From Bosea sp. Tri-49 (lineage in GTDB: Bacteria; Pseudomonadota; Alphaproteobacteria; Rhizobiales; Beijerinckiaceae), in the NCBI RefSeq assembly GCF_003952665.1, contig NZ_CP017946.1:4338501-4402500 (forward strand): a stretch of 64,000 nt of DNA, given 5' to 3'. A model generated the notes under the pieces. The model did no database searches, was not told the DNA's origin, and saw only the letters and a list, made by a program, of their open reading frames with translations. Positions within the stretch are counted from its first letter, which is position 1. Each line of letters starts with the position of its first letter. The translations under genes were made by a program, and so were the position numbers. Positions 1 to 9,415 of the stretch are shown here, one piece after another.

Positions 1-884
1 TTGGTGTAGTCGGCGATCGCACGCTGCGGCTGCTTCAGCTTCATGTAGGTGGCCGCCCGCAGCTGATAGGCTTCGACCGAGCCCGTCGCGAGGCGCAAGG
101 TCAGGTTGAACTCGGCGATGGCGCGGCCGAGCTCGCCCTGCAGAAACAGCACCTTGCCGCGCTTCACCCGGACCGAGGCGTCATTCGGCGCCAGCTTCAC
201 CGCCTCGTCGAAATCCTTGAGCGCGAGATCGAGCTTGTTCTGCTCGGCCAGAAGGACGCCGCGATTGTACCAGGCGTTGGCGAATTTCGAGTTGAGCGTG
301 ATCGCCTGCGAGAAATTCTCCGCGGCCTTGTCGAACTCCTTCTTGTGAAAGAAGGCAGCGCCACGATTGTCGAAAGCCTCGGTGAAGTCGCGTTTGAGCA
401 CGATCGCCTGCGAGAAATCGGCGATGGCGAGATCGAACTCACCACCGGCGGCGTAATCGACGCCGCGATTGAAGATGAGCAGCGCGTTCTTCGGATCCCG
501 AGCGATAGCAGCGCTGTAGTCGATGATCGCCTTCGTCCTCTCCCCCTTGTCGGAGAAGGAGACAGCCCGGTTGGCGAGGTAGCGCACCTCTCCCGGCGCC
601 AGCGCGATCGCCGCATTCAGCTCCTGGATGGCCCGGTCGGATTCGCCGCGCTCGCGGAAGACGTCGGCGAGGCGACTATGGGCTCGCGCCCGGACAGCCG
701 GCGGCTCACGGTCGCCGCGGGCAATGACCGCCTGGCAGCGGGCCAGAAGCTCGTCGGCCTTGTTGGTGCCGAAGCAGGCGCGCGCCTCGCGGCTGGTCTG
801 GGCCAAGGCACTCGTTGCAGAGGTGAGTAGCAATGCCATGGCGAGCGCGGCCCAGCCTCGAAGCACTCTCAACCGTTCTCGCAT
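1..884 (-). CDS. TPR-repeat protein, exported (C-terminus cut by window edge)
   Basis: About 294 residues are visible before the frame runs off the left edge. The N-terminus looks like a signal peptide: basic MRERLRVLRG, a hydrophobic stretch WAALAMALLL, then an Ala-rich segment ending ALA-Q. After that come roughly six 34-residue tetratricopeptide units with the usual G/A-Y-x-A spacing (for example NRGVDYAAGGEFDLAIADFS and NRGAAFFHKKEFDKAAENFS). TPR proteins act as protein-protein scaffolds; no catalytic domain is visible. The start is chosen for the GGGAG ribosome site just upstream and the signal peptide. It overlaps the 3' end of the upstream Sel1-repeat gene by 16 bp, so the two are probably co-transcribed and may work together in the periplasm. 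The specific partner is unknown. Confidence 0.85.
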   Translation of the reverse strand, partial: MRERLRVLRGWAALAMALLLTSATSALAQTSREARACFGTNKADELLARCQAVIARGDREPPAVRARAHSRLADVFRERGESDRAIQELNAAIALAPGEVRYLANRAVSFSDKGERTKAIIDYSAAIARDPKNALLIFNRGVDYAAGGEFDLAIADFSQAIVLKRDFTEAFDNRGAAFFHKKEFDKAAENFSQAITLNSKFANAWYNRGVLLAEQNKLDLALKDFDEAVKLAPNDASVRVKRGKVLFLQGELGRAIAEFNLTLRLATGSVEAYQLRAATYMKLKQPQRAIADYT

Positions 885-2032
885 CCCAACTCCCTGTCAG
901 ATGGTCCGACCTTGCCGGAGGCCGGCTGCGGACGCCAGCGACCGACTGCGGCATTGCCGCGCCCGATCTGAGCGGCATCGAGCCTGGGCAGCAGCTTGGC
1001 TAGATCCGCCTTGGCGTCGGTTCCGTTCTGGCGCGCGGCCAGTGTCAGCCAGACGAAGGCGGCGACCGGATCGGCCCCGACGCCCTTGCCTTCGACATAA
1101 GCGCGGCCGAGATTGGTCTGGCCGTCGGCATCGCCACGCTCGGCAGCGAGCCGATAAAGGCGCGCGGCTTCGGAAGGATCCCGGGCGACGCCCGCACCGC
1201 TGGCATACATCGTGCCGAGTGCGCTCAAGGACCGGGCAAAGCCCTGGTCGGCGGCCTTGCGGAACCAGCGCAGCGCCTCGGCATTGTCGCGCGGGACGCC
1301 TTCGCCGCGTGCGTAACGAACCCCGAGGTTGTGTTGCGCCGGCACGTCGCCCGCCTCCGCGGCCTGGCGATAGAGCGCTACGGCGACGGGCAGGTCCATC
1401 GGCACGCCGTAGCCATACTGATAGGCCTTGGCCAGGTCAGTCTTGGCCGAGACGCAACCGGCGGCCTCGGCCTTACGCATCCAACTTAGCGCCGCAGTGT
1501 AGTCCCGTTCCGTGCCGCGCCCTTTCGAATAGAGGGTCACCAGGGCACGCATCGCGCCGATATGGCCTTGCTGTGCTGCCTGCGTGAAACGGGTGAAGGC
1601 GAGCGGGTCTGCCTCGGCATTGCCGCGCCGGTACAGAAGCAGGCCGAGATTGTGCTGGGCCACCATGTTGCCGCCCGCGGCGGCACGCTCGAACAGCGCC
1701 TGCGCTCTGGCTTCGTCGCGCAGCACGCCGTCTCCCATCAGATAGGCAGCCGCCAGATTGTTGATCGAGGGCGGATGACCCTGCTCGGCCGCCTGCCGAT
1801 AGAGACCGAGCGCACGCCGCGGGTCCTTTCGGACGCCCTGACCATGCTGGTAGCGCTTGCCGAGCTCGAACTGCGCCGGCGCATCGCCTCGGCCGGCCTG
1901 TTTCTGCAGGGTCGGCAGATCGAGTTGCTCCGGCGCCGGCCGGGCAGCCGGCGTCTCGGCCATCGCGCCCGCACAGAACAGCCAGCCGAAGACGGTTACA
2001 GGAAGCAGAACGGTTTCGCGTCGCACGGTCAC
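869..2032 (-). CDS. Sel1-like repeat (SLR) protein, secreted
   Basis: About 387 residues. A signal peptide (MTVRRET, then a hydrophobic core LLPVTVFGWLFCAGA, cleavage near AMA-ET) precedes a Pro-rich linker and about seven Sel1 repeats of 36 residues. These show the classic G-x-x-A-x-x-x-L-G-x-x-Y-x-x-G-x-G-V pattern, such as ELGKRYQHGQGVRKDPRRAL and NLGVRYARGEGVPRDNAEAL. SLR proteins are alpha-solenoid adaptors in exported, envelope or signalling complexes. I chose the GTG at 2032 because it gives a compact signal peptide and has GAAGG upstream; an in-frame ATG at 2074 would add 14 residues without a ribosome site. The next gene starts inside its last codons, suggesting an SLR-TPR two-gene operon. 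Confidence 0.85.
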   Translation of the reverse strand: MTVRRETVLLPVTVFGWLFCAGAMAETPAARPAPEQLDLPTLQKQAGRGDAPAQFELGKRYQHGQGVRKDPRRALGLYRQAAEQGHPPSINNLAAAYLMGDGVLRDEARAQALFERAAAGGNMVAQHNLGLLLYRRGNAEADPLAFTRFTQAAQQGHIGAMRALVTLYSKGRGTERDYTAALSWMRKAEAAGCVSAKTDLAKAYQYGYGVPMDLPVAVALYRQAAEAGDVPAQHNLGVRYARGEGVPRDNAEALRWFRKAADQGFARSLSALGTMYASGAGVARDPSEAARLYRLAAERGDADGQTNLGRAYVEGKGVGADPVAAFVWLTLAARQNGTDAKADLAKLLPRLDAAQIGRGNAAVGRWRPQPASGKVGPSDRELGCENG

Positions 2033-2239
2033 ATCCAGAACGGCCTTCGCTGACCCCGATAGTCTTGGCGGCATCAGCGATCTAATCCAACTGGCCGCTC
2101 ATCGAACTGGATCGTATCGCCTCGCTACCGATGAGACCGGACCTGCCTGCAATCGGATGCCGAAGAAAATCGTCTCGCGCTGCACGCGGTTCTGCGCCAT
2201 CTAGCCTTGCCGCAGCCAGACGGCCTGAAGGACATCGCA

Positions 2240-3124
2240 ATGCTGATTCTCTCGGCGAGCCATTACTCCGCTCATATCGCTCCGCAGGCCGGCGGCATGA
2301 TCGCGGCGCTCGAATGGCAGGGATCAGACGGGACGACGCGGCCGCTGCTGCACGCGCCAGCCGGGCTGACGCCGCAAACCGAAACGCCTAACAAGTTCGG
2401 CGCATGGGCGATGCTGCCCTTCGCCAACCGCGCTTTCGACAGCATGATCGACGACGGCCATACCCGGTTCACCGTGCCATCAAACAATCCTGCCGGCACG
2501 ATCCATGGCTTCGGTTGGCAGTCCGCCTGGCAGGTCGAGCAACAGGGCACCGGCCATACCGTGCTGGTGCACCGGCGTAGTGCCGGCCCCGATCCCTATC
2601 GCTACCTGGCAAAACAGGAAATCCGGCTGGGTGAGAGCGGTATGACCGTCGCGCTCTCGCTGACCAATGAGGCCGATCAAGCCCTCCCCTTCGGCATGGG
2701 CTTGCATCCCTGGTTTCCCTGCGCCGCCGACACCCGTCTTGGTATGACCGCGACCGGCGCGCTGATCTTCGGCGACCAGTTCCGCGCCACCGGCACGCAA
2801 GCCTTCGCCGATGGCGGGCCCTATGCCGGGAACCCGGTCTTCGCCACTGATGCGGAAAGCGCCTGGAGCCTTTTGGGCTGGGACGGCACGGCCCGGATCG
2901 AGACACCCTCGACCGGCCTCGCGATCACGCTGAGCGCGAGCGAGAGCCTGCGCTGCCCAGTGGTCTGGGCGCCGGCTGGCGTCGATTTCCTCTGCGTCGA
3001 GCCGCAGAGCCATGCCGCCGGTGCCCCGAGCGAACGGATCGTGCGCGAGGTCTCGCCGCTCGCCCGGCTTCAGCCGGGCGAGACCCTGGCAGGTTGGGTG
3101 CGGATCGCCGCTGAGGCGATCTAG
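2240..3124 (+). CDS. aldose 1-epimerase family protein (galactose mutarotase-like)
   Basis: 294 residues with the beta-sandwich mutarotase fold signature. The first strands give ISPQAGG-like IAPQAGGMIAALEW, then the substrate-site stretch FANRAFDS, the catalytic-type His in TIHGFGWQSAW, and the second His in MGLHPWFPC. The family interconverts alpha and beta anomers of hexoses using a His/Glu pair. The conserved Glu is likely that in LCVEPQSHAAGA near the C-terminus. The ATG at 2240 is preceded by AAGGA at good distance; a TTG at 2207 in the same frame is less likely. The gene ends exactly where the convergent L,D-transpeptidase gene ends (no gap). Substrate cannot be told from sequence. Confidence 0.85.
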   Translation: MLILSASHYSAHIAPQAGGMIAALEWQGSDGTTRPLLHAPAGLTPQTETPNKFGAWAMLPFANRAFDSMIDDGHTRFTVPSNNPAGTIHGFGWQSAWQVEQQGTGHTVLVHRRSAGPDPYRYLAKQEIRLGESGMTVALSLTNEADQALPFGMGLHPWFPCAADTRLGMTATGALIFGDQFRATGTQAFADGGPYAGNPVFATDAESAWSLLGWDGTARIETPSTGLAITLSASESLRCPVVWAPAGVDFLCVEPQSHAAGAPSERIVREVSPLARLQPGETLAGWVRIAAEAI

Positions 3125-3763
3125 CTAGCGCCAGCCCGTCCCCGAGAGTGGCTGAAAGCCGATCGCACCGGCAGGGATAGCCGGCCTGAGCAGCATCTGC
3201 TCGCGGGCCTCGCCCCAGGCCGGACCCTGGCGCTGCTGCTTGGCCGTGAGCACGGCCTTCTGCGTCTTGATCTTGGCCTTGGCGATGGTGTGCTTCGTGC
3301 CCGAGGACGCCTTGGCGAAGCGCGAGAGATTGTCCGACGCAGCGCCGTTCAGGGCGATGCGGGTGCTGCCGGCGCCGTGCTTCTTGACCAGCGCGAAGAG
3401 CTTGGCGGCGTTGGCCGGATGCAGGCGGATGCAGCCATGCGAGGCCGGGCGGCCGAGTGCACCGACGGCGGTGGTACCGTGGATGGCATAGCCGCCGCGG
3501 AAGAACACCGAATAGGGCATCGCCCCGCCATATTTGCGCGAATACCAGCTGCGCTCGAGTCGCGTCGGGCGATAGACGCCGTTGGGCGAGCGGAAACCCT
3601 TGCGGCCAGACGAGATCGCCCAATTGTAGACCTCGCCATCGCTTGTGGCGACGCTCATGCGCTGGGCGACGATGTCGACGCGGACGTCGAGCTTGGCCTC
3701 AGCCGAAGCGAGGCCGGCGAATGACGCGCATAGAAAGGCCAGAATGCCGAGAAGGCGATACAT
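3125..3763 (-). CDS. L,D-transpeptidase (YkuD domain), exported
   Basis: 212 residues. A signal peptide (MYRLLGILAFLCASFAGLAS, cleaved near AEA) precedes a YkuD catalytic domain. Motifs are IHGT at about 94-97 and the active-site SHGCIRL at about 108-114, where Cys111 is the nucleophile. These enzymes make 3-3 or 1-3 crosslinks in peptidoglycan or attach proteins to it in the periplasm. The C-terminal third is rich in Lys, Ala and Gln (KAKIKTQKAVLTAKQQRQ) and may bind the wall electrostatically; that is inference. The start has AGGAG nine bases upstream; a longer frame to 3835 lacks a signal peptide at its N-terminus. It stands alone, convergent with the epimerase gene. Confidence 0.9.
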   Translation of the reverse strand: MYRLLGILAFLCASFAGLASAEAKLDVRVDIVAQRMSVATSDGEVYNWAISSGRKGFRSPNGVYRPTRLERSWYSRKYGGAMPYSVFFRGGYAIHGTTAVGALGRPASHGCIRLHPANAAKLFALVKKHGAGSTRIALNGAASDNLSRFAKASSGTKHTIAKAKIKTQKAVLTAKQQRQGPAWGEAREQMLLRPAIPAGAIGFQPLSGTGWR

Positions 3764-3945
3764 GACGCGACTCCTGAACGACGCAACCTGAGGAAAGCGG
3801 CTCTTTGGTTGCTGTCGCTCGGGCGCGTGCGCCATGCGAAGTCAGCCCCGGCCTTGCCCTAAAGGAATCCCGAGGGGTCGGCGCTTGTAAAGTTGAAACC
3901 GCTAAAATGGTTTCCAATCGCGCCCGAGCAGGTGTCTCTCGACCG

Positions 3946-5505
3946 CTAGTCGAAGAACACGATCCAGGCGAGTAGCGCTGCGATCAGCCAGAGCGCCCAG
4001 TTGCCCCAGCGATTGCGCGCGGCTTCCGCCCGGCCGATCGCCTGCACGCTGGCCTCGTCGAGCGAGAAGCCATGACGCGAGGAATCCTCGAGCTGTCCCA
4101 GGACGCGCTCAGCCCGGCCGACCGTTTCGGGCAGGTTGGCGAGGCTGCCGACGAGGGTGCGAACGCTGCGGCCGGCATCCTCGAGCTTGCCGATCGGCCC
4201 GAGATTGCGGGTCAGCCAATCGCGCACGACCGGCTCGGCCGTGGTCCACATGTCGAGATGCGGATCGAGCGTGCGGGCGACGCCTTCGACGACCACCATG
4301 GTCTTCTGCAGCATGACGAGCTCGGTGCGCGTCGCCATGTCGAACAGGCCGGTGATCTCGAACAGGAGCGTCAGCACCTTCGCCATCGAGATCTCATCGG
4401 CGCGCTTGTCGTGGATCGGCTCGCCGACGGCGCGGATCGCCTGGGCGAAATCGTCGACCGAATGATGGGCCGGGACATAGCCCGCCTCGAAATGTACCTC
4501 GGCGACGCGCCGGTAATCGCGGGTGATGAAGCCGAACAGGATTTCGGCGAGGAAGCGCCGCTCCTTGTGGCCGAGCCGGCCCATGATGCCGCCATCGACC
4601 GCAACCAGCCGGCCTTCAGCATCGACGAACAGGTTTCCGGGGTGCATGTCGGCATGGAAGAAGCCGTCGCGGATGGCGTGCTTCAGGAAGGACTGGATGA
4701 CGTTGCGGCCGAGCGCCGGCAGATCATGGCCGGCGGCGCGGAGCGCCTCGACATCGGATAGGCGGATGCCGTCGATCCATTCGTCGACCAGCATCTCGCG
4801 CGCGGTCAGTTGCCAGTCCGGCGCCGGCACGCGGAAATCGGCATCCTCCTTGGTATTCTCCGTGAACTCCGAGAGCGCCGCCGCCTCCAGCCGCAGATCC
4901 ATCTCCATGGTGACCGAGCGTGCCAGCGTCTCGACGATGGCGACGAAACGCAGGCGGCGCGCCTCGGGCGAACGCGCTTCCGCCAGTTGCGCCCCGAAGC
5001 GCATGGAAGCGAGGTCGCGATGAAAACGGTCGCGGATACCGGGCCGGAGAATCTTGACCGCGACCTCGGAGCCGTCCTTGAGGCGCGCGCGGTGAACCTG
5101 AGCGATCGAGGCGGCCGCCACCGGTTCGCTGAAGTCGACGAAGATCGCCTCGACCGGCTCGCCATGGGCGGCTTCGATCGCGGCGCGCGCCTGCGCCATC
5201 GGGAAGGGCGCCATCCGATCCTGCAGCGCCGAGAGGTCCTCGGCGATCTTCATGCCGACGACATCGGGCCGGGTCGCCAGGAACTGGCCGAATTTGACAT
5301 AGGACGGGCCGAGCCGCGTCAGCGCAGCGGCAAGACGCGTCGCGGATGAGCCGGCGCCGCGCCGCTCGATCAGGCGGCCAAGCGCGATCAGGCCACGCGC
5401 CGCCGGCGGCAGCACCGAAGGATCGACGAGCGCCAGGGCGCCCTCGCGCGCCAGCACGAAACCGACCCGCGCCGAGCGGGCGAGATGGGCGAGCGCGGAG
5501 ATCAT
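3946..5505 (-). CDS. ubiB: UbiB, ubiquinone biosynthesis accessory kinase-like ATPase
   Basis: 519 residues. UbiB/ADCK family members are atypical kinases that support coenzyme Q assembly at the inner membrane. Family hallmarks are visible: the KxGQ motif (PSYVKFGQFLATRPD) near residue 90, the Ala-rich loop AAASIAQVHRA that replaces the glycine-rich loop, the VKIL lysine, and the catalytic segment FFHADMHPGNLF followed by VAVDGGIMG. The C-terminus carries a hydrophobic anchor (WGNWALWLIAALLAWIVFF), as expected for UbiB. The start at 5505 leaves a 16-bp gap after the ubiE stop, so ubiE-ubiB form an operon. In many Rhizobiales coaBC and dut follow ubiB; here a separate L,D-transpeptidase gene follows instead. 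Confidence 0.95.
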   Translation of the reverse strand: MISALAHLARSARVGFVLAREGALALVDPSVLPPAARGLIALGRLIERRGAGSSATRLAAALTRLGPSYVKFGQFLATRPDVVGMKIAEDLSALQDRMAPFPMAQARAAIEAAHGEPVEAIFVDFSEPVAAASIAQVHRARLKDGSEVAVKILRPGIRDRFHRDLASMRFGAQLAEARSPEARRLRFVAIVETLARSVTMEMDLRLEAAALSEFTENTKEDADFRVPAPDWQLTAREMLVDEWIDGIRLSDVEALRAAGHDLPALGRNVIQSFLKHAIRDGFFHADMHPGNLFVDAEGRLVAVDGGIMGRLGHKERRFLAEILFGFITRDYRRVAEVHFEAGYVPAHHSVDDFAQAIRAVGEPIHDKRADEISMAKVLTLLFEITGLFDMATRTELVMLQKTMVVVEGVARTLDPHLDMWTTAEPVVRDWLTRNLGPIGKLEDAGRSVRTLVGSLANLPETVGRAERVLGQLEDSSRHGFSLDEASVQAIGRAEAARNRWGNWALWLIAALLAWIVFFD

Positions 5506-5521
5506 GCGGCGGCAGCGCCCG

Positions 5522-6283
5522 TCACAGCTTCCAGCCGGAATGCAGCGCCACGACGCCACCGGTCATCGGCGTGAAGCTGGCGCGGTGGAAGCCAGCGTCC
5601 GCAATCATGTTGGCGAAGACCTGCGGGCGCGGGAATTTACGGATCGACTCGACCAGATACTGGTAGGGCTCGGCCTCGCCGGTCACCATCCTGCCCATCG
5701 GTGGGATGACGTTGAAGGAATAGGCCTCGTAGACCTTGTCGAGCAGCGGCACGTCGACATGGCTGAATTCGAGGCAGAGGAAACGGCCGCCGCGCTTCAG
5801 CACGCGATAGGCCTCCGCCAACGCCTTCTCGATGCGCGGCACGTTCCTGATGCCGAAGGCGATCGTATAGGTGTCGAAGGACGCGTCCGGCAGCGCCAGC
5901 TCCTCGGCATTACCTTGGACGAAGCGGATGCGCTCATCGTCGGGAAAACGCTTCTGCGCCCGCTCGCGCCCAACGGCGAGCATCTCGGCATTGATGTCGA
6001 GCACGGTGACCTCGGTCTGCGGCCCGCCCTCCTCCAGCACCTTGAAGGCGACATCGCCGGTGCCGCCGGCCACGTCGAGATGGTGGAAGGCCCGGTCGCG
6101 CGGCGGTTTCAGCGCGGTCAGCAGCGCCTCCTTCCAGGCGCGATGCAGCCCGGCCGACATCAGGTCGTTCATCAGGTCGTAGCGGCCCGCGACCTTGTGG
6201 AAGACGTCGTCGACCTTGGCCTGCTTCTCGCCGAGCGGCACGTTCTCGAAGCCGAAATGAGTGGTGTCGGAGGCTGCTGTCAC
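5522..6283 (-). CDS. ubiE: UbiE, demethylmenaquinone/2-methoxy-6-polyprenyl-1,4-benzoquinol C-methyltransferase
   Basis: About 253 residues. A class I SAM-dependent methyltransferase that performs the C-methylation step of ubiquinone synthesis. The UbiE signature [20 protein letters not shown] is at the N-terminus, followed by SAM motif I ([12 protein letters not shown]), the acidic VLDINAEML, and the second UbiE signature region around [26 protein letters not shown]. The GTG at 6283 is my choice because it starts just before the conserved [12 protein letters not shown] segment. An ATG at 6361 would leave only 17 bp to the divergent mutM and no promoter room. Co-oriented with ubiB downstream. 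Confidence 0.93.
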   Translation of the reverse strand: MTAASDTTHFGFENVPLGEKQAKVDDVFHKVAGRYDLMNDLMSAGLHRAWKEALLTALKPPRDRAFHHLDVAGGTGDVAFKVLEEGGPQTEVTVLDINAEMLAVGRERAQKRFPDDERIRFVQGNAEELALPDASFDTYTIAFGIRNVPRIEKALAEAYRVLKRGGRFLCLEFSHVDVPLLDKVYEAYSFNVIPPMGRMVTGEAEPYQYLVESIRKFPRPQVFANMIADAGFHRASFTPMTGGVVALHSGWKL

Positions 6284-6378
6284 GGTTGGGCCGCTCTTGT
6301 GTTCGGGTGAGGCGATGAATAGCGAAAGGCTGGGCCGTTGTCGCGGGCCCTCTCGACGCATGCTGAAGAGCCGATGCC

Positions 6379-7269
6379 ATGCCTGAACTTCCCGAGGTCG
6401 AAACCGTCAGGCGCGGGCTGGAGCCCGCCATGCTCGGCGAGCGCTTCGCCAAGATCGAGCAGAACCGGCCCGATCTGCGCTTCCCCCTGCCCGAGCGCTT
6501 CGTCGAGCGCCTGACCGGGCGGCGCATCGAAGCCCTGTCGCGGCGGGCGAAATACCTGATTGCCGATCTCGACGACGGGCAGGCGCTCGTGATGCATCTC
6601 GGCATGAGCGGGCGCTTCATCGTCGAAGCACCGGGAACGCCACCGACCGAGCCCGGCGCCTATTACAACGAGATCGGCCGGCATCTCGTCCACGACCATG
6701 TCGTCTTCCATCTCGGCTCTGGCGCGCGGGTCACCTATAACGACGTCCGCCGCTTCGGCTTCATGGATCTCGTCCCGCGCGCCGGGCTGGAAACGTCGAA
6801 ACACTTCGCCGGGATGGGCATCGAGCCGCTCGGCAACGAATTGTCGGGCGAACTGCTGGCCAAACTGTTCTCCGGGAAGATCGCGCCGCTGAAGGCCGCG
6901 CTGCTCGACCAGCGCCTGATCGCGGGACTCGGCAATATCTATGTCTGCGAGGCGCTGTTCCGCGCCGGCCTGCATCCGGAGGCCGAGGCCGGCTCGCTGG
7001 CGACCCCGACCGGCAAGCCGCGCGACAAGGCCCATCTCCTGGCGCAGATCATCCGCGACGTCCTGGAGGAGGCGATCGCCGCCGGCGGCTCGACCTTGCG
7101 CGACTTCGCCCATGCCGACGGCTCGCTCGGCTATTTCCAGCATCGCTTCAAGGTCTATGACCGCGAGGGCGACCCTTGCGTCACGCCGGGCTGCGGGCAT
7201 GTGGTCAAGCGGCTGGTGCAGTCGGGTCGCTCGACCTTCTATTGCGAGAGCTGCCAGAAGCGGGCTTGA
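6379..7269 (+). CDS. mutM: MutM/Fpg, bifunctional formamidopyrimidine-DNA glycosylase/AP lyase
   Basis: 296 residues. Removes 8-oxoguanine and formamidopyrimidines from DNA. The N-terminus [14 protein letters not shown] supplies the catalytic Pro2 and Glu3; the H2TH region includes [20 protein letters not shown]; the C-terminal zinc finger has four cysteines (PGCGHVV after CVT, then [10 protein letters not shown]). Length matches other alphaproteobacterial Fpg proteins. Divergent from ubiE. Followed nine bases later by a P-loop kinase-like gene, so they may be co-transcribed. Fpg upstream of rpsT-dnaA is a conserved arrangement in Rhizobiales, here spread out by inserted genes. Confidence 0.97.
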   Translation: MPELPEVETVRRGLEPAMLGERFAKIEQNRPDLRFPLPERFVERLTGRRIEALSRRAKYLIADLDDGQALVMHLGMSGRFIVEAPGTPPTEPGAYYNEIGRHLVHDHVVFHLGSGARVTYNDVRRFGFMDLVPRAGLETSKHFAGMGIEPLGNELSGELLAKLFSGKIAPLKAALLDQRLIAGLGNIYVCEALFRAGLHPEAEAGSLATPTGKPRDKAHLLAQIIRDVLEEAIAAGGSTLRDFAHADGSLGYFQHRFKVYDREGDPCVTPGCGHVVKRLVQSGRSTFYCESCQKRA

Positions 7270-7278
7270 GGACACGAC

Positions 7279-7860
7279 ATGCCCGACGCCGTTCGCCCGC
7301 CCGGCAAGATCATCCTGCTCAACGGCGCCTCGAGTAGCGGCAAGTCCTCGCTGGCACGGGCCGTCCAGGCCCAGATCGAGGAACCGTTCTGGCATATCTC
7401 GATCGACCATTTGCGCGATGCGGGTGTTTTGCCGACCGCGCGCATCCGCAGCGGCGAGTTCCAGTGGGCCGCGATGCGCGACGCCTTCTTCGAGGGCTTC
7501 GAACAGTCGCTGCTGGCCTATATCCGTTGCGGCAACAACCTGATCGTCGAGCACATCATGGAGAGCCGCGCTTGGCTGCTGCGGCTGGTATGCCTGCTCG
7601 CAAACGAAGACGTCTTCTTTGTCGGCCTGCATTGCGACCTCGCCGAGCTGGAGCGCCGCGAGATCGCGCGCGGCGACCGGAAGGTCGGCGATGCCCGCCG
7701 CGACTATCACCAGATCCATAGCTACTGCCTTTATGACGCCGAGCTGGATTCGGCAGTTCAGCCCGAGGTCAATGCGGACAGGCTGATCTCCGCCTGGCGT
7801 GCGCGCACAACGCCATCGGCATTCCGTCGTCTTCTTGCCGAGGCCGGACCGGCAAACTGA
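7279..7860 (+). CDS. chloramphenicol phosphotransferase-like P-loop protein
   Basis: 193 residues. Starts with a P-loop KIILLNGASSSGKSSLARAVQ (Walker A around residues 15-23), then HISIDHLRDAG, a second acidic segment NNLIVEHIME and a basic motif LERREIARGDRKVGDAR. This matches the CPT-like family, named after a Streptomyces enzyme that phosphorylates chloramphenicol. In most bacteria the substrate is unknown, so resistance should not be assumed. It lies nine bases after mutM on the same strand. Alternative: a generic small-molecule or nucleoside kinase of the zeta-toxin/AAA_33 type. Confidence 0.75.
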   Translation: MPDAVRPPGKIILLNGASSSGKSSLARAVQAQIEEPFWHISIDHLRDAGVLPTARIRSGEFQWAAMRDAFFEGFEQSLLAYIRCGNNLIVEHIMESRAWLLRLVCLLANEDVFFVGLHCDLAELERREIARGDRKVGDARRDYHQIHSYCLYDAELDSAVQPEVNADRLISAWRARTTPSAFRRLLAEAGPAN

Positions 7861-7871
7861 AGGCTGGCGGA

Positions 7872-8345
7872 TCAGGCCGTCTCGATAAAGCGGGCGAGGT
7901 TCTCCAGCGTCGAACGCAAGCCGGCATCGTGATCCGCCTTGCCGATGCGGATCGGCACATTCTCGCACAGGATCGTCACCTCGGTCCCGTCACGGACCTC
8001 CTTGAAGCGCCAGCTCATCGTCATCGTGCCGGCGAAAGCCGGATCATCTGAGACGAAGCCAACCTCCCAGACGATGCGCTCGCGCGGTTCGAGCGCGACG
8101 AAGCGACCCTCAACGATATCGCTGTCGGCACTGGCCTTGCCAGGCGCACCGGCCGGATCGTCATAGGTCAGGACCATGCGGTAGCTGCCGCCAGGATGCG
8201 GCTCGAAACGCTCGATCCGGGCCCGCATCCCCTGCGGCGGCAGCCATCGGCTCAGAGTGGCGGGATCGACGAAGGCGTTGTAGATCGCGCCCGGCGAAGC
8301 CTTGATGAGCCGCGAGGCCGTGTCGGTTCTCGTCTCGGCTGGCAT
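7872..8345 (-). CDS. START-like SRPBCC domain protein (AHSA1 family)
   Basis: 157 residues forming one SRPBCC/AHSA1 domain. Typical features are the opening TASRLIKASPGAIYNAFVDPATLSRWLPP, the central HPGGSYRM and the late segment TMTMSWRFKEVRDGTEVTILCENVP. The family binds hydrophobic ligands or, in eukaryotes, activates Hsp90; bacterial members are mostly of unknown role. It ends 11 bp from the convergent CPT-like gene. No partner is evident from context. Confidence 0.8.
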   Translation of the reverse strand: MPAETRTDTASRLIKASPGAIYNAFVDPATLSRWLPPQGMRARIERFEPHPGGSYRMVLTYDDPAGAPGKASADSDIVEGRFVALEPRERIVWEVGFVSDDPAFAGTMTMSWRFKEVRDGTEVTILCENVPIRIGKADHDAGLRSTLENLARFIETA

Positions 8346-8525
8346 TGCAGGCTCCCTGGACGGCTACGCGAAGGCTAACGGAATAAAACGCCCGAACCGG
8401 GCAGCAGGTTTCCTCGCGCTTGGTCCGCGCACGCGCAGCCCCATCCCGGCTTGCACCGGCGCGCATGGACTTGCCGCACCACCACCCGCTAAAGCTGCGG
8501 CGACAGGATCATCCGGGAGGCCGCC

Positions 8526-9299
8526 ATGGCTTATGAGACCATTCTCGTCGAGGTGAAGGGCAAGGTCGGCATCATCACGCTGAACCGGCCACAGGCCTTG
8601 AATGCGCTGAACGTCCAGCTGATCGCCGACATCAATGCGGCGCTCGATGGTTTCGAGCGCGATGACGAGATCGGCTGCGTCGTCATGACCGGCTCGGAGA
8701 AGGCCTTCGCCGCCGGCGCCGACATCAAGCAGATGCAGGAGCGCAGCTATCCCGGCACCTATCTCGACGACAAGTTCGCCGACTGGGACCGGATCGGCCA
8801 GCGCCGCAAGCCGATCATCGCCGCGGTCGCGGGCTTTGCGCTCGGCGGCGGCTGCGAGCTCGCCATGATGGCCGATTTCATCATCGCCGCCGACAACGCC
8901 AAGTTCGGCCAGCCCGAAATCAATCTCGCTGTCATCCCCGGCGCCGGCGGTACCCAGCGCCTGACCCATGCGATCGGCAAGGCCAAGGCGATGGATCTTT
9001 GCCTCACCGGCCGGCTGATGGATGCGACCGAAGCCGAGCGCGCCGGGCTCGTCGCCCGCATCGTTCCGCTCGCCGATCTGATGACCGAGACGCTCAAGGC
9101 GGCCGACCAGATTGCTTCAAAGTCGCTGCCCTCGCTGCTTTCAGCCAAGGAATCGGTCAACCGGGCCTTCGAAACGACATTGGCCGAGGGGCTGCGCTTC
9201 GAGCGCCGCGTCTTCTCGGCGCTGTTCGGCACGCACGACCAGAAGGAAGGGATGGCCGCCTTCATCGAGAAGCGAAAGCCCGAGTTCAAGAACCGCTGA
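8526..9299 (+). CDS. enoyl-CoA hydratase (crotonase family)
   Basis: 257 residues. Hydrates trans-2-enoyl-CoA in fatty-acid or amino-acid catabolism. The oxyanion-hole segment [11 protein letters not shown] and the [29 protein letters not shown] core hold the catalytic glutamates at the expected places; [17 protein letters not shown] carries the second one. The start has a strong GGGAGG site. In related Rhizobiales this gene sits between fpg and rpsT, as here. A strong stem-loop lies directly downstream. Confidence 0.93.
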   Translation: MAYETILVEVKGKVGIITLNRPQALNALNVQLIADINAALDGFERDDEIGCVVMTGSEKAFAAGADIKQMQERSYPGTYLDDKFADWDRIGQRRKPIIAAVAGFALGGGCELAMMADFIIAADNAKFGQPEINLAVIPGAGGTQRLTHAIGKAKAMDLCLTGRLMDATEAERAGLVARIVPLADLMTETLKAADQIASKSLPSLLSAKESVNRAFETTLAEGLRFERRVFSALFGTHDQKEGMAAFIEKRKPEFKNR

Positions 9300-9306
9300 G
9301 ACGGGA

Positions 9307-9342
9307 GACCCCGGCCGATCAGCGCCGTGCATGGCCGGGGTC
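9307..9342 (+). terminator. stem-loop terminator candidate after enoyl-CoA hydratase
   Basis: A perfect 10-bp inverted repeat (GACCCCGGCC and GGCCGGGGTC) with a 16-nt loop lies eight bases after the stop codon. The following bases (ACGTTCTTTC) are only moderately T-rich, so termination may be partial. Confidence 0.6.
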
Positions 9343-9415
9343 ACGTTCTTTCACTTGAATGGCCGGCTCCGCTGCTGACACCATGCATGCTGATCGCAAG
9401 CACGCAGGAATTGCC

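Noticed and set aside
7279..7860. Chloramphenicol-resistance gene
   Set aside because: The family name derives from one Streptomyces enzyme; chromosomal housekeeping context gives no support for resistance.
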